DNA from: Lachnospiraceae bacterium
GTDB taxonomy: Bacteria > Bacillota > Clostridia > Lachnospirales > Lachnospiraceae
Reading direction: 5' to 3'
DNA length: 30,448 nt
Assembly: GCA_017613225.1 (NCBI GenBank)
Contig: JAGAEH010000204.1
Location: forward strand, 1-30,448
A program made the position numbers and the translations under genes. Below, piece after piece: positions 1-8,100 of this stretch (position 1 is the first letter of the stretch; every line of letters begins with the position of its first letter). Below the pieces are notes generated by a model. It did not search any database, was not told the origin of the DNA, and saw nothing but the letters and a program-made list of their open reading frames with translations.

Positions 1-1
1 G

Positions 2-2290
2 GACCCCGAAAAGCTGTTCATCAGCGTCTATCAGGACGACGACGAGGCATATGATATCTGGACCAAGGAGATCGGAGTGGCCGAGAGCCACATGGTGCGT
101 CTGGGCAAGGAAGATAACTTCTGGGAGCACGGCGCCGGTCCCTGCGGCCCCTGTTCCGAGATCTACTACGACCGCGGCGAAAAGTACGGCTGCGGCAAGC
201 CCACCTGCACCGTAGGCTGCGACTGCGACCGCTACATGGAAGTGTGGAACAACGTGTTCACCCAGTTCGACGGCGACGGCAAGGGCAATTACGTGGAGCT
301 GGCCAATAAGAACATCGACACCGGCATGGGCCTGGAGCGCCTGGCCGTGGCGGTGCAGGACGTGGACTCCATCTTTGACATCGACACCATCAGCGCTCTT
401 CTGAACGCCGTGGCGGAAAAGGCCGGCGTGGCCTACCACACGGACGAGAAGAAGGACATCTCTCTGCGCCTGATCACGGACCATATCCGCAGCGTGACCT
501 TCATGGTCTCCGACGGCATCCAGTTCAACAACAACGGCCGGGGCTACGTGCTGCGCAGGCTGCTGCGCCGAGCCGCCCGCCACGGCAGGATGCTGGGGAT
601 CCAGGGGATCTTCCTGGCGGACCTGTCCCGCAAGGTGATCGAGACCTCCAGAGAGGGCTATCCCGAATTGGAGGAAAACGCGGACTTCATCTACAAGCAG
701 ATCGCCGAAGAGGAGATGCGTTTCAACAAGACCATCGACCAGGGCCTGGGGATCCTGGGAGAGATGATGGACGAAATGAAGGCGGCCGGCAGCAGCGTGC
801 TCTCCGGCGAAAATGCCTTTAAACTGTATGATACCTACGGTTTCCCGCTGGATCTGACAAGGGAGATCCTGGAGGAGAAGGGTGACACCGTGGACGAGGC
901 CGGTTTCGCGGCCTGCATGGAAGAGCAGCGCAAGCGCGCCCGTGATGCCCGCAAGGGCACCAACTACATGGGCGCGGACGAGACGGTCCTCCAGTCCATC
1001 GATACCTCCATCCATTCCGCCTTTGTGGGCTATGACAGGACGGAGGCCGAATCCCGGATCCTGGTTCTGGCCACGGAAGACGAGCTGGTGCAGGCCCTGA
1101 CCGACGGCGAGGAAGGGACCATCATCACTGCCGAGACTCCTTTTTATGCCACCAGCGGCGGCCAGCACGCCGACACCGGCTTCATCACCCTGGGAGAGGG
1201 CAACGTGTTCGAGGTGAAGGACACCGTCAAGATCCCCGGCGACAAGATCGGCCACATCGGCGTGGTAAAAGAGGGCCTGTTCAAAGTTGGCGACGTGGTG
1301 AAGCTTTCCATCGACACCGAAAAACGCGCCGCGGCGGCTAAGAACCACTCCGCCACCCATCTGCTGCAGAAGGCTCTGCGGGAAGTGCTGGGCAGCCATG
1401 TGGAGCAGGCCGGTTCCGAAGTGGACCAGGGCAGGCTGCGCTTTGACTTCACCCATTTCTCCGCCATGACGCCCGAGGAGCTGAAGAAGGTGGAGGATCT
1501 GGTGAACGAGAAGATCCGGGAAGGACTGGCGGTCAGCACGGCCGTGATGAGCCTGGAAGATGCCAAGAAGACCGGCGCCATGGCCCTGTTCGGCGAAAAG
1601 TACGGCGACGAGGTCCGGGTGGTGAAGATGGGCGATTTCTCCACCGAGCTCTGCGGCGGCACCCACGTGGGCAACACGGAGCAGATCCAGTGCTTCAAGA
1701 TCCTGTCCGAGGCCAGCGTATCCGCCGGTGTGCGCCGCATTGAGGCCCTGACGGCCGGCGGCCTGATGGACTACTACGCCGGCGTGGAGACGGAATTAAA
1801 GAGTGCCGCGGCGGCTGCCAAAACCACCCCCGACGCCCTGGAGAACCGCATCCTGCAGATGCAGGCGGAGATCAAGGCCCTGTCCCAGGAGAACGAGAAG
1901 CTTAAAAGCGAGGCGGCCCGCTCCAAGATGGGCGACGCCGGCAGCGAAGCCGTGGAAGTGGCGGGCATCAAGGTCCTGACCAAGGCCGTGCCCGGCGTGG
2001 ACATGAATGAGCTACGCGGTCTGGGGGACCAGCTGAAGGACAAGCTGGGCGACTGTGTGGTAGTGCTGGCCTCCGACAAAGACGGCCGCGTGAACCTGAT
2101 CGCCATGGCCACCGACGCTGCCCAGAAGGCCGGCGCCCACTCCGGAAACATCATCAAGGGCATCGCCGGCCTGGTAGGCGGCGGCGGGGGCGGAAAGCCC
2201 GGCATGGCTCAGGCCGGCGGCAAGAACCCGGCGGGCATTCAGGACGCCCTGAACAAGGCCCTGGAGCTGATCAAAGCGCAGCTGCAGTAA
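2..2290 (+). CDS. alaS: Alanine--tRNA ligase, 5'-truncated by the window edge
   Basis: Attaches alanine to tRNA-Ala in the cytoplasm and hydrolyses mischarged Ser- or Gly-tRNA-Ala. The reading frame is open from base 2, so the GTG at 77 is internal and the true start lies before the window. 762 residues are visible against about 875 in the family, so roughly 115 N-terminal residues (class II motif 1 and part of the active site) are missing. Recognisable parts in order: catalytic-core remainder with CGPCSEIYYD, the tRNA-recognition region, the editing domain with HSATHLL (HxxxH zinc ligands) and CGGTHVGNT (Cys ligand), a coiled-coil linker, and the C-terminal DHHA1 domain with its Gly-rich GGGGGGKPGMAQAGG loop. 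It ends just before the infC promoter, so it appears to be transcribed separately from the ribosomal operon. Identity is near certain. Confidence 0.97.
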   Translation, partial: DPEKLFISVYQDDDEAYDIWTKEIGVAESHMVRLGKEDNFWEHGAGPCGPCSEIYYDRGEKYGCGKPTCTVGCDCDRYMEVWNNVFTQFDGDGKGNYVELANKNIDTGMGLERLAVAVQDVDSIFDIDTISALLNAVAEKAGVAYHTDEKKDISLRLITDHIRSVTFMVSDGIQFNNNGRGYVLRRLLRRAARHGRMLGIQGIFLADLSRKVIETSREGYPELEENADFIYKQIAEEEMRFNKTIDQGLGILGEMMDEMKAAGSSVLSGENAFKLYDTYGFPLDLTREILEEKGDTVDEAGFAACMEEQRKRARDARKGTNYMGADETVLQSIDTSIHSAFVGYDRTEAESRILVLATEDELVQALTDGEEGTIITAETPFYATSGGQHADTGFITLGEGNVFEVKDTVKIPGDKIGHIGVVKEGLFKVGDVVKLSIDTEKRAAAAKNHSATHLLQKALREVLGSHVEQAGSEVDQGRLRFDFTHFSAMTPEELKKVEDLVNEKIREGLAVSTAVMSLEDAKKTGAMALFGEKYGDEVRVVKMGDFSTELCGGTHVGNTEQIQCFKILSEASVSAGVRRIEALTAGGLMDYYAGVETELKSAAAAAKTTPDALENRILQMQAEIKALSQENEKLKSEAARSKMGDAGSEAVEVAGIKVLTKAVPGVDMNELRGLGDQLKDKLGDCVVVLASDKDGRVNLIAMATDAAQKAGAHSGNIIKGIAGLVGGGGGGKPGMAQAGGKNPAGIQDALNKALELIKAQLQ

Positions 2291-2306
2291 AAAGTGAAAA
2301 AAGCGG

Positions 2307-2335
2307 TTGACAAGGCCCTCGCGCGGTGCTAATAT
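2307..2335 (+). promoter_or_regulatory. Sigma-A promoter of infC-rpmI-rplT
   Basis: TTGACA (2307-2312), a 17-bp spacer, then TAATAT (2330-2335) preceded by an extended TG at 2327-2328. Transcription would start near 2342, giving a leader of about 125 nt before infC. Confidence 0.85.
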
Positions 2336-2417
2336 CATTCCGCTAACAATTGACCAAAAGCAGAGTATCCTCTCACCTCAGCGCAATCGGGCGACTCGGG
2401 TTATCGAAGAATGTTTC

Positions 2418-2445
2418 GGGTGGATGCTGTGCGTCCACCCTTTTT
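2418..2445 (+). terminator. Leader terminator (attenuator) upstream of infC
   Basis: GGGTGGATGC (2418-2427) pairs with GCGTCCACCC (2431-2440), a 10-bp stem with one G-U pair and a TGT loop, followed directly by TTTTT. It lies inside the infC leader, between promoter and ribosome binding site, so it probably acts as a conditional terminator. In Firmicutes the infC-rpmI-rplT operon is controlled by L20 binding its leader; I infer the same kind of control here but did not resolve an antiterminator fold. Confidence 0.75.
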
Positions 2446-2468
2446 AAGTACTACAGGAGGATAAAGCC

Positions 2469-2975
2469 ATTAGCGAAGTATTGATCAACGAAGAAATCGA
2501 CGAGATGGAGATCCGTCTGATCGGCAGCCACGGGGAGCAGGTAGGCATCATGAAGACCTCCGCCGCGCTGCAGATCGCCGAGAAGGAAGAGATGGATCTG
2601 GTGCTCATCGCGCCTCAGGCCAGGCCGCCCGTCTGCAAGATCATCGACTATAACAAGTACCGTTATGAGATGGCGCGCAAGGCGAAGGAGGCTAAAAAGA
2701 AGCAGAAGGTGATCGAGACCAAGGAGATCCGCTTCTCCCCGAACATCGACGTGAACGACATGAACACCAAGGCGACTGCCGCCAGAAAGTTCATCGAGCA
2801 CGGCGATAAGGTCAAGGTCTCCATGCGTTTCCGCGGCCGTGAGATCAGCCACATGAACGAGCGCCGCCACGTGCTGGACGAGTTCGCCGAAAAGCTGGCA
2901 GACATCGCTGTTATGGACAAGCCTCCCAAGGTAGAGGGCAGGAGTCTGGTAATGTTCCTTAGTCAGAAGAGATAG
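2469..2975 (+). CDS. infC: Translation initiation factor IF-3, ATT start
   Basis: Binds the 30S subunit, keeps it apart from 50S and checks start-codon choice. The product is 168 aa, normal for IF-3. It has the N-terminal domain (MRLIG-like IRLIGSHGEQVG), a Lys-rich helical linker near KAKEAKKKQK, and the C-terminal domain with MRFRGREISHMNERR. Start choice: AGGAGG at 2455-2460 lies 8 nt before ATT at 2469, giving the usual ISEVLINEEID N-terminus; the TTG at 2481 is 20 nt from the Shine-Dalgarno and unlikely. An ATT start is the classical mark of infC, because IF-3 rejects non-standard starts and so limits its own synthesis. First gene of the infC-rpmI-rplT operon, behind a strong promoter and an attenuator-like hairpin. 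Confidence 0.96.
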   Translation: MSEVLINEEIDEMEIRLIGSHGEQVGIMKTSAALQIAEKEEMDLVLIAPQARPPVCKIIDYNKYRYEMARKAKEAKKKQKVIETKEIRFSPNIDVNDMNTKATAARKFIEHGDKVKVSMRFRGREISHMNERRHVLDEFAEKLADIAVMDKPPKVEGRSLVMFLSQKR

Positions 2976-2994
2976 AAACAAAGGAGGGAATACA

Positions 2995-3189
2995 ATGGTA
3001 AAGTATAAGACCAAGAGAGCCGCTGCGAAGCGCTTTCACAAGACAGGAACCGGACAGTTAAAGAGGATGAAAGCTTACAAGAGCCATATCCTGACCAAGA
3101 AATCCCAGAAGAGAAAGAGAAATCTTCGTAAGGCAACCATTACGGATCCGACCAACGCAAAGGTCATGAAGAAACTCATGCCTTATTAA
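2995..3189 (+). CDS. rpmI: 50S ribosomal protein L35
   Basis: Small basic protein of the large subunit. 64 aa, full length for L35, with the typical KYKTKRAAAKRFHKTGTG start and a Lys/Arg-rich C-terminus. AAGGAGGG lies 7 nt before the ATG. It sits 19 nt after infC and 21 nt before rplT, the standard order in bacteria. Confidence 0.97.
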   Translation: MVKYKTKRAAAKRFHKTGTGQLKRMKAYKSHILTKKSQKRKRNLRKATITDPTNAKVMKKLMPY

Positions 3190-3210
3190 TCAGTAGAGGA
3201 GGATGAAAAG

Positions 3211-3567
3211 ATGGCAAGGATCAAAGGCGGCGTAGGCGCCAGAAAAAGACATAACAGAGTATTGAAGCTGGCCAAGGGCTATCGCGGAGCTCGTTCCAAA
3301 CAGTACCGCACCGCGAAGCAGACCGTAATGAAGGCCCTCACCAATTCCTATGCGGGCCGCAAGCAGAAGAAGCGCCAGTTCCGCGCGCTGTGGATCGCCC
3401 GTATCAACGCGGCGGCCAGGATGAACGGCCTTTCCTACAGCCGTTTCATGTTCGGCTTGAAGCAGGCCGGCGTCGAGATGAACAGAAAGGTCCTGGCGGA
3501 TCTGGCTGTCAACGACGCAGCAGGTTTTGCGAAACTTGCCGAAGTTGCGAAGGCAAAACTCGCATAA
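3211..3567 (+). CDS. rplT: 50S ribosomal protein L20
   Basis: Early-assembly protein of the large subunit that binds 23S rRNA and, in Firmicutes, represses its own operon by binding the leader RNA. 118 aa, full length, starting MARIKGGVGARKRHNRVLKLAKGYRG-like and with the conserved RKKRQFRALWI region (here KQKKRQFRALWIARINAAAR). GAGGAGG precedes the ATG. Last protein gene of the operon. No clear terminator follows before the tRNA promoter, so read-through into the two tRNA genes is likely. Confidence 0.97.
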   Translation: MARIKGGVGARKRHNRVLKLAKGYRGARSKQYRTAKQTVMKALTNSYAGRKQKKRQFRALWIARINAAARMNGLSYSRFMFGLKQAGVEMNRKVLADLAVNDAAGFAKLAEVAKAKLA

Positions 3568-3579
3568 TATACTTTTACC

Positions 3580-3608
3580 TTGACAAAGATATAATCATTT
3601 GTTAAAGT
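3580..3608 (+). promoter_or_regulatory. Promoter of the tRNA-Pro/tRNA-Arg pair
   Basis: TTGACA (3580-3585), 17-bp spacer, TAAAGT (3603-3608), 25 nt before tRNA-Pro. A TATAAT at 3590 lies too close to this -35 to be its partner. Confidence 0.7.
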
Positions 3609-3633
3609 GTATGAGGGCGTGATGCCCTCACTT

Positions 3634-3707
3634 CGGAGCGTGGCTCAGTTTGGTAGAGCGTCCGGTTAGGGACCGGGAGGTCGCAGGTTCGAATCCTGTC
3701 GCCCCGA
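3634..3707 (+). tRNA. tRNA-Pro, anticodon AGG
   Basis: 74-nt cloverleaf. The acceptor stem CGGAGCG/CGCCCCG has one A-C mismatch at 4:69, the D arm is GCTC/GAGC, and the anticodon stem TCCGG/CCGGG encloses loop TTAGGGA. Anticodon AGG is at 3668-3670. C1-G72, A73 and G37 are the usual proline identity features. The T arm is GCAGG-TTCGAAT-CCTGT. No CCA is encoded; T7 follows. A34 is unusual in bacteria (see findings). Confidence 0.93.
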
Positions 3708-3757
3708 TTTTTTTATTCGTATCAGCAGGAAGCACTATCTTCGATGCTACGAGTTTT

Positions 3758-3831
<74 letters not shown>

Positions 3832-3841
3832 CTGTAACGGG

Positions 3842-3873
3842 GCTGTGATCATGGGGAATCACAGCTTATTTTA
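3842..3873 (+). terminator. Terminator after the tRNA pair
   Basis: GCTGTGAT (3842-3849) pairs with ATCACAGC (3858-3865); 8-nt loop, followed by TTATTTTA. The tract is interrupted, so strength is uncertain. Confidence 0.65.
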
Positions 3874-3929
3874 TAGAGTGATCTTTCTACTGTCTAAAGG
3901 GTCTGACCTAAAAAAACAAGGAGGAAAAC

Positions 3930-5099
3930 ATGCCGTCGTACATTGGTGCCAGTGGGACCTTTTCACTGATGAAGAATCTCAACCTCGAGAAAGTATTCCG
4001 CACGATCGTTCTGGAAGCGCCGGTCTCCAGAGCGGAGATCTCCAGACTGACCGGTTTAAACAAAGTTACCGTTTCCAACTGCGTCAAAGATCTTTTGGCT
4101 ACCGGCCTGGTGGACGAAGAGGGCGTGGTCTCCGCCGACAACGGCAGGCCTCCGACGATGCTGATGCTCTCCAAGAGCTTCGGCGTGATCATCGGCATGG
4201 AGATCTCCGCCATGGCCACCATGGTGGTCATCACCGACCTGCGGGGGCAGATCGTTGAAAAGCCGGTGACGGATCCCCGGGTATACAGTCCCAAGGAATG
4301 CCTGGACTATCTGGACGAGATGGTCCGCTACTGCAGGGAGAAATACGCCGACACCACCGCGGGCGTGGTGGGCATCGGCCTGGCAATGCCCATGAACTAC
4401 AACCAGCTGCAGATGCCGGACGACCGTCCCGCCCTGCCTGACTGGAAGAACGTGGACGCCTACGAGATGCTGAACGAACATTTCGAGGACATTCCGGTGG
4501 AAGTGCTGTCCACCTGCGCTGCCGGCGCCATCGGCGAGGTCCATTTCGGCGACGCGGACATCAACGCCTCCCTGGCCTATCTGCACAGTTCCATGAAGCT
4601 GAAGATGGACATTTACCAGGGCGAGGAGACTTTCTCCAGCTACGGCAGCTTCATGGGCCGGCTCGGTCATGTGATGATGAATACCGGAGACGGCAAATAC
4701 GAACAGCTGGACAACTTCGCTTCCATGAAGTATATCGTGGATTCCCTGTACGACGATAAGACCTCCCCTTACGACGCGGCCCTGGACATCATCCGCCGCG
4801 CCAAGTACAACGACCCGGAGGTGGAAGCCGCGGTGGACCGCATGCTGGAGTATCTGGCTGTGGCCATCTACAACGTGGTGGAACTGTTCAATCCCGCCAC
4901 CATCTGCCTGGCAGGCTTTTTGGGCCAGATCATCGACCGGGGCTTTCTGGATAAGCTCTGCAGCAAGGTGGAGAAGCTGGCTGCGCCCGGGTATCCGGTG
5001 AGAGAACGGCTGATCTGCTCTAAACTGGGGCTCTTCGGCGTGGCCTTCGGCTGCATCTCCTGGATCCGGGACAACATGATCTCGTACCAGTTCGAGTAA
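3930..5099 (+). CDS. ROK-family transcriptional regulator, degenerate sugar-kinase domain
   Basis: Predicted DNA-binding repressor or activator of the NagC/XylR (ROK) type; ligand unknown. 389 aa. Residues about 20-75 form a winged helix-turn-helix (SRAEISRLTGLNKVTVSNCVKDLL, written here only to mark the region's position around residues 34-57). The rest follows the ROK actin-like fold, with GVVGIGLAMP near residue 150 and a final NPATICLAGFLG segment. The ATP-binding DxGxT pattern at the start of the kinase domain is absent (the segment reads IIGMEISAMATMVV), and the Cys-rich zinc motif usual in ROK proteins after a GH (here GRLGHVMMNTGDGKYEQ) has no Cys. So it is probably not a kinase. GGAGG lies 6 nt before the ATG. 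It is monocistronic, with its own terminator at 5133, and no sugar genes are adjacent, so its target is not apparent. Confidence 0.8.
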   Translation: MPSYIGASGTFSLMKNLNLEKVFRTIVLEAPVSRAEISRLTGLNKVTVSNCVKDLLATGLVDEEGVVSADNGRPPTMLMLSKSFGVIIGMEISAMATMVVITDLRGQIVEKPVTDPRVYSPKECLDYLDEMVRYCREKYADTTAGVVGIGLAMPMNYNQLQMPDDRPALPDWKNVDAYEMLNEHFEDIPVEVLSTCAAGAIGEVHFGDADINASLAYLHSSMKLKMDIYQGEETFSSYGSFMGRLGHVMMNTGDGKYEQLDNFASMKYIVDSLYDDKTSPYDAALDIIRRAKYNDPEVEAAVDRMLEYLAVAIYNVVELFNPATICLAGFLGQIIDRGFLDKLCSKVEKLAAPGYPVRERLICSKLGLFGVAFGCISWIRDNMISYQFE

Positions 5100-5132
5100 G
5101 GAGAGTTATTCTAAAGCACGCAAAAGAATCGA

Positions 5133-5175
5133 GGGGGCTGCAGACTTCAGATAGTCTGGCAGTCCCCTGTGTTTT
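5133..5175 (+). terminator. Terminator after the ROK regulator
   Basis: GGGG-CTGC-AGACT (5133-5146) pairs with AGTCT-GCAG-CCCC (5153-5167) with one bulged G, then TGTGTTTTG. A long stable stem with a modest T tract. Confidence 0.65.
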
Positions 5176-5198
5176 GAAACAGGACTTGGAGGGGTACT

Positions 5199-8100
5199 GT
5201 GTTTCCAAAGTTCAGTGTTAAAAGACCCTATACCGTGATCGTCGGCGTGATCATGGTGCTGATCCTGGGGTACGTGTCGGTGACCGACATGACCGCGGAC
5301 CTGCTGCCCAGCATCGAATTGCCGTATTCCATCGTCACGACCGTATTCGCAGGCGCCAGCCCGGAGGAGGTGGAGACCTCCGTCACCAGGCCGGTGGAGA
5401 GCGCCATGGCAACGGTCAGCAACATCAAGAGCATCAATTCTGTTTCTTCCGAGAATCTTTCCATGGTCATCCTGGAGTTTGAGGAGTCCGCCAACATGGA
5501 CTCCGTCAACCTGGAGATGCGCGTAAAACTGGATCAGACCGCAGCCGGCTGGGAGGATAAGATCGGCAGCCCCATGATCATCAACATCAATCCCGACATG
5601 CTTCCGGTGATGGTGGCCGCCGTCAGCCGGGAGGGCTATTCCGGCGCGCGGCTGAACGACTACGTGAAGGACAACATCCTGGCGGAGCTGGAGAGCGTGG
5701 AGGGCGTGGCCAGCGTCTCCGCCTCCGGCGGCGTCACAGAGACCATCCAGGTGACCATCTCCAAGGAGAAACTGTCGGAGGTCAACGGCAATGTCCGGAA
5801 GGTGGTCAGCGACAAGTTCGCGGACGCCAGAAAAGAGCTGGAGGATGGCCGCAGGGAGATCGAAGACGGCCTGAAAAAGGTGGACGACGGCGAAAAGGAA
5901 GTGGACGAGGCCCTGACGAAGCTTTCGGAGGGAAATGAAGAGCTGGCAAAGCAGATGGCCAAGGCCCGCACCGAGGTGGATTCCAAAAAGTCGGAGCTGG
6001 AAGGCGCCAAACTCCAGCTGACGGTGAAGCTTTCGGAACTGCAGGCTAAAAAGGCGGAACTACAGCAGACCAGGACCATGCTGGTACAGCTGAGATCCGC
6101 CAGGGACACGCTGACGAAGCAGATCAAGGACACCAAAAAGGCTCTGAAGGACCTGGAGGAGATGATCAAGGCCTACAACAAGGCCAAAAAGAAGATGGAG
6201 GGCTTTGAAAAGTCCATCGCCGAGATCGAGGCCAGCACGAAGCTGACGGATAAGGAAAAAGAGAAGGCCATCAAGGCCATTAAGAAAGATAAGGACTACG
6301 TCAAAACGGAGCAGAGCCTGAAGACCCTGGAAAAAGCCTTCAAGGCACAGGGGCTGACGCCGGAACTGCTGGAGACCCAGCACGCGCAGCTGGAGACCGC
6401 CCTGGAGACGCTGAACGGGGCGCTGAAGGAACTGGACAAGACCCTGAAGCCCTATGTGAAGGACGCGGGGAATCTGAACAAGACGCTGAAACAGCTGGAT
6501 GACGGCTTAAAACAGATCGAAAAGGGCGAAAAGACCATCAACAAGACCCTGAAGCAGCTGGAGGAAGGCAGCGCGGGGATCCGGGAGGCGGAGGCGGCCA
6601 TAGGCGAGAACGAGTCCTCGGCCTATTACGAGATCTACTCGGCCATGACCCAGGCCATGGTGGGCAGGCAGACGCTGGAGGCCACCAAAGCCCAGCTGGA
6701 GGCCGCGCTGGAACAGCTGGACGCCGCAGCGGAGCAGATCGACACCCAGGAAGAGGACGCCATGGACAAGGCCGACCTGCTGGGCGTGATCACCCGGGAC
6801 ATGGTGGGCAAGATCCTTACGGCCCAGAATTTTGCCATGCCCGCGGGCTACATCGGGGAGGAAGACAACCAGATCCTGGTGCGCGTGGGGGACAAGTTCA
6901 TTACGAAAGAGGACCTGGCCGATCTGGTGATCGTGGATCTGGACATGGAAGGCCTGGAGCCGGTCAAGCTGTCCGACGTGGCGGACGTGGTCCTGGTCAA
7001 CGACGCGGATTCCGTCTACGCGGCCATCGACGGGGAACCGGGCATCCTTCTGACCATGCAGAAGCAGACCGGCTATTCCACCGGCGACGTGGCGGACAGC
7101 ATCAAGGCGCGCTTCGAGGCCCTGGAGGGCGAGGTGGACGGCCTTTCCTTCAGCGTGCTGATGGACCAGGGCATCTACATCGACTTTGTGGTGAGTTCCG
7201 TCTTTAAGAACCTGCTGATAGGCGCGCTGCTGGCCATTCTGATCCTGATCCTGTTCTTGCGGGACATCCGTCCCACTTTCGTCATCGCCCTGGCCATCCC
7301 CATCAGCCTGACGGCGGCGGTGGCGCTGATGTACTTCAGCCATATCAGCCTGAACGTGATCTCCCTGTCCGGACTGGCCCTGGGGGTGGGCATGCTGGTG
7401 GACAACTCCATCGTGGTGACGGAGAACATCTACCGCATGCGCAGCGAAGGCGTTCCGCCGGCCAGAGCGGCGGTGGAAGGCGCCAGGGAAGTGTCCGGCG
7501 CCATTCTGGCCTCTACCCTGACCACCTGCTGCGTGTTCCTGCCCATCGTCTTTACCGAGGGCCTGACCAAGCAGCTGTTCACCGACCTGGGCCTGACCAT
7601 CACCTATTCGCTGATGGCCAGCCTGCTGGTGGCCCTGACACTGGTGCCCGTCATGGGCAAGGGCTTCCTGACCAGGATCAGCGAAAAGAAAAACAGAAGC
7701 TACAGTCTCGCGGCCAAAGGCTATTCCGCCGCGGTGAAGTGGGCTCTGGGCCACCGGGCCATCGTGCTGGTGCTGGCCCTGGCCATGCTGGCAGGCTCCG
7801 GATGGCTGGCTTACAGAAACGGCACCTCCCTGTTCCCCGACATGGAGACCACCCAGGTGACCGTCACCCTGACGCCGCCGGAGGGCAGCACCATTCCCGA
7901 GGCGGCAGCCCTTTCGGACCAGGTGATCGAGCGCATCATGACCATCGACGACGTGGAGACCGTGGGCGGCATGATCGGAAACGGCAGCGCCCTGATGGGG
8001 CTGAATCTGGGCGGGGGCGGCAGTTCCCGTTCCGTGACCATCTACATCATCCTGAAAGAGGATCAGAAACTGAGCAATAAAGAGGTGAAGGAGGAGATCC

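Noticed and set aside
2012..2338. Minus-strand frames inside alaS and other long genes
   Set aside because: They mirror GC-rich codon usage of the real gene on the other strand and have no ribosome sites or family features.
3612..3630. Hairpin TGAGGGC/GCCCTCA before tRNA-Pro
   Set aside because: It is a perfect 7-bp stem but spans the predicted transcription start and has no T tract; no role can be supported.
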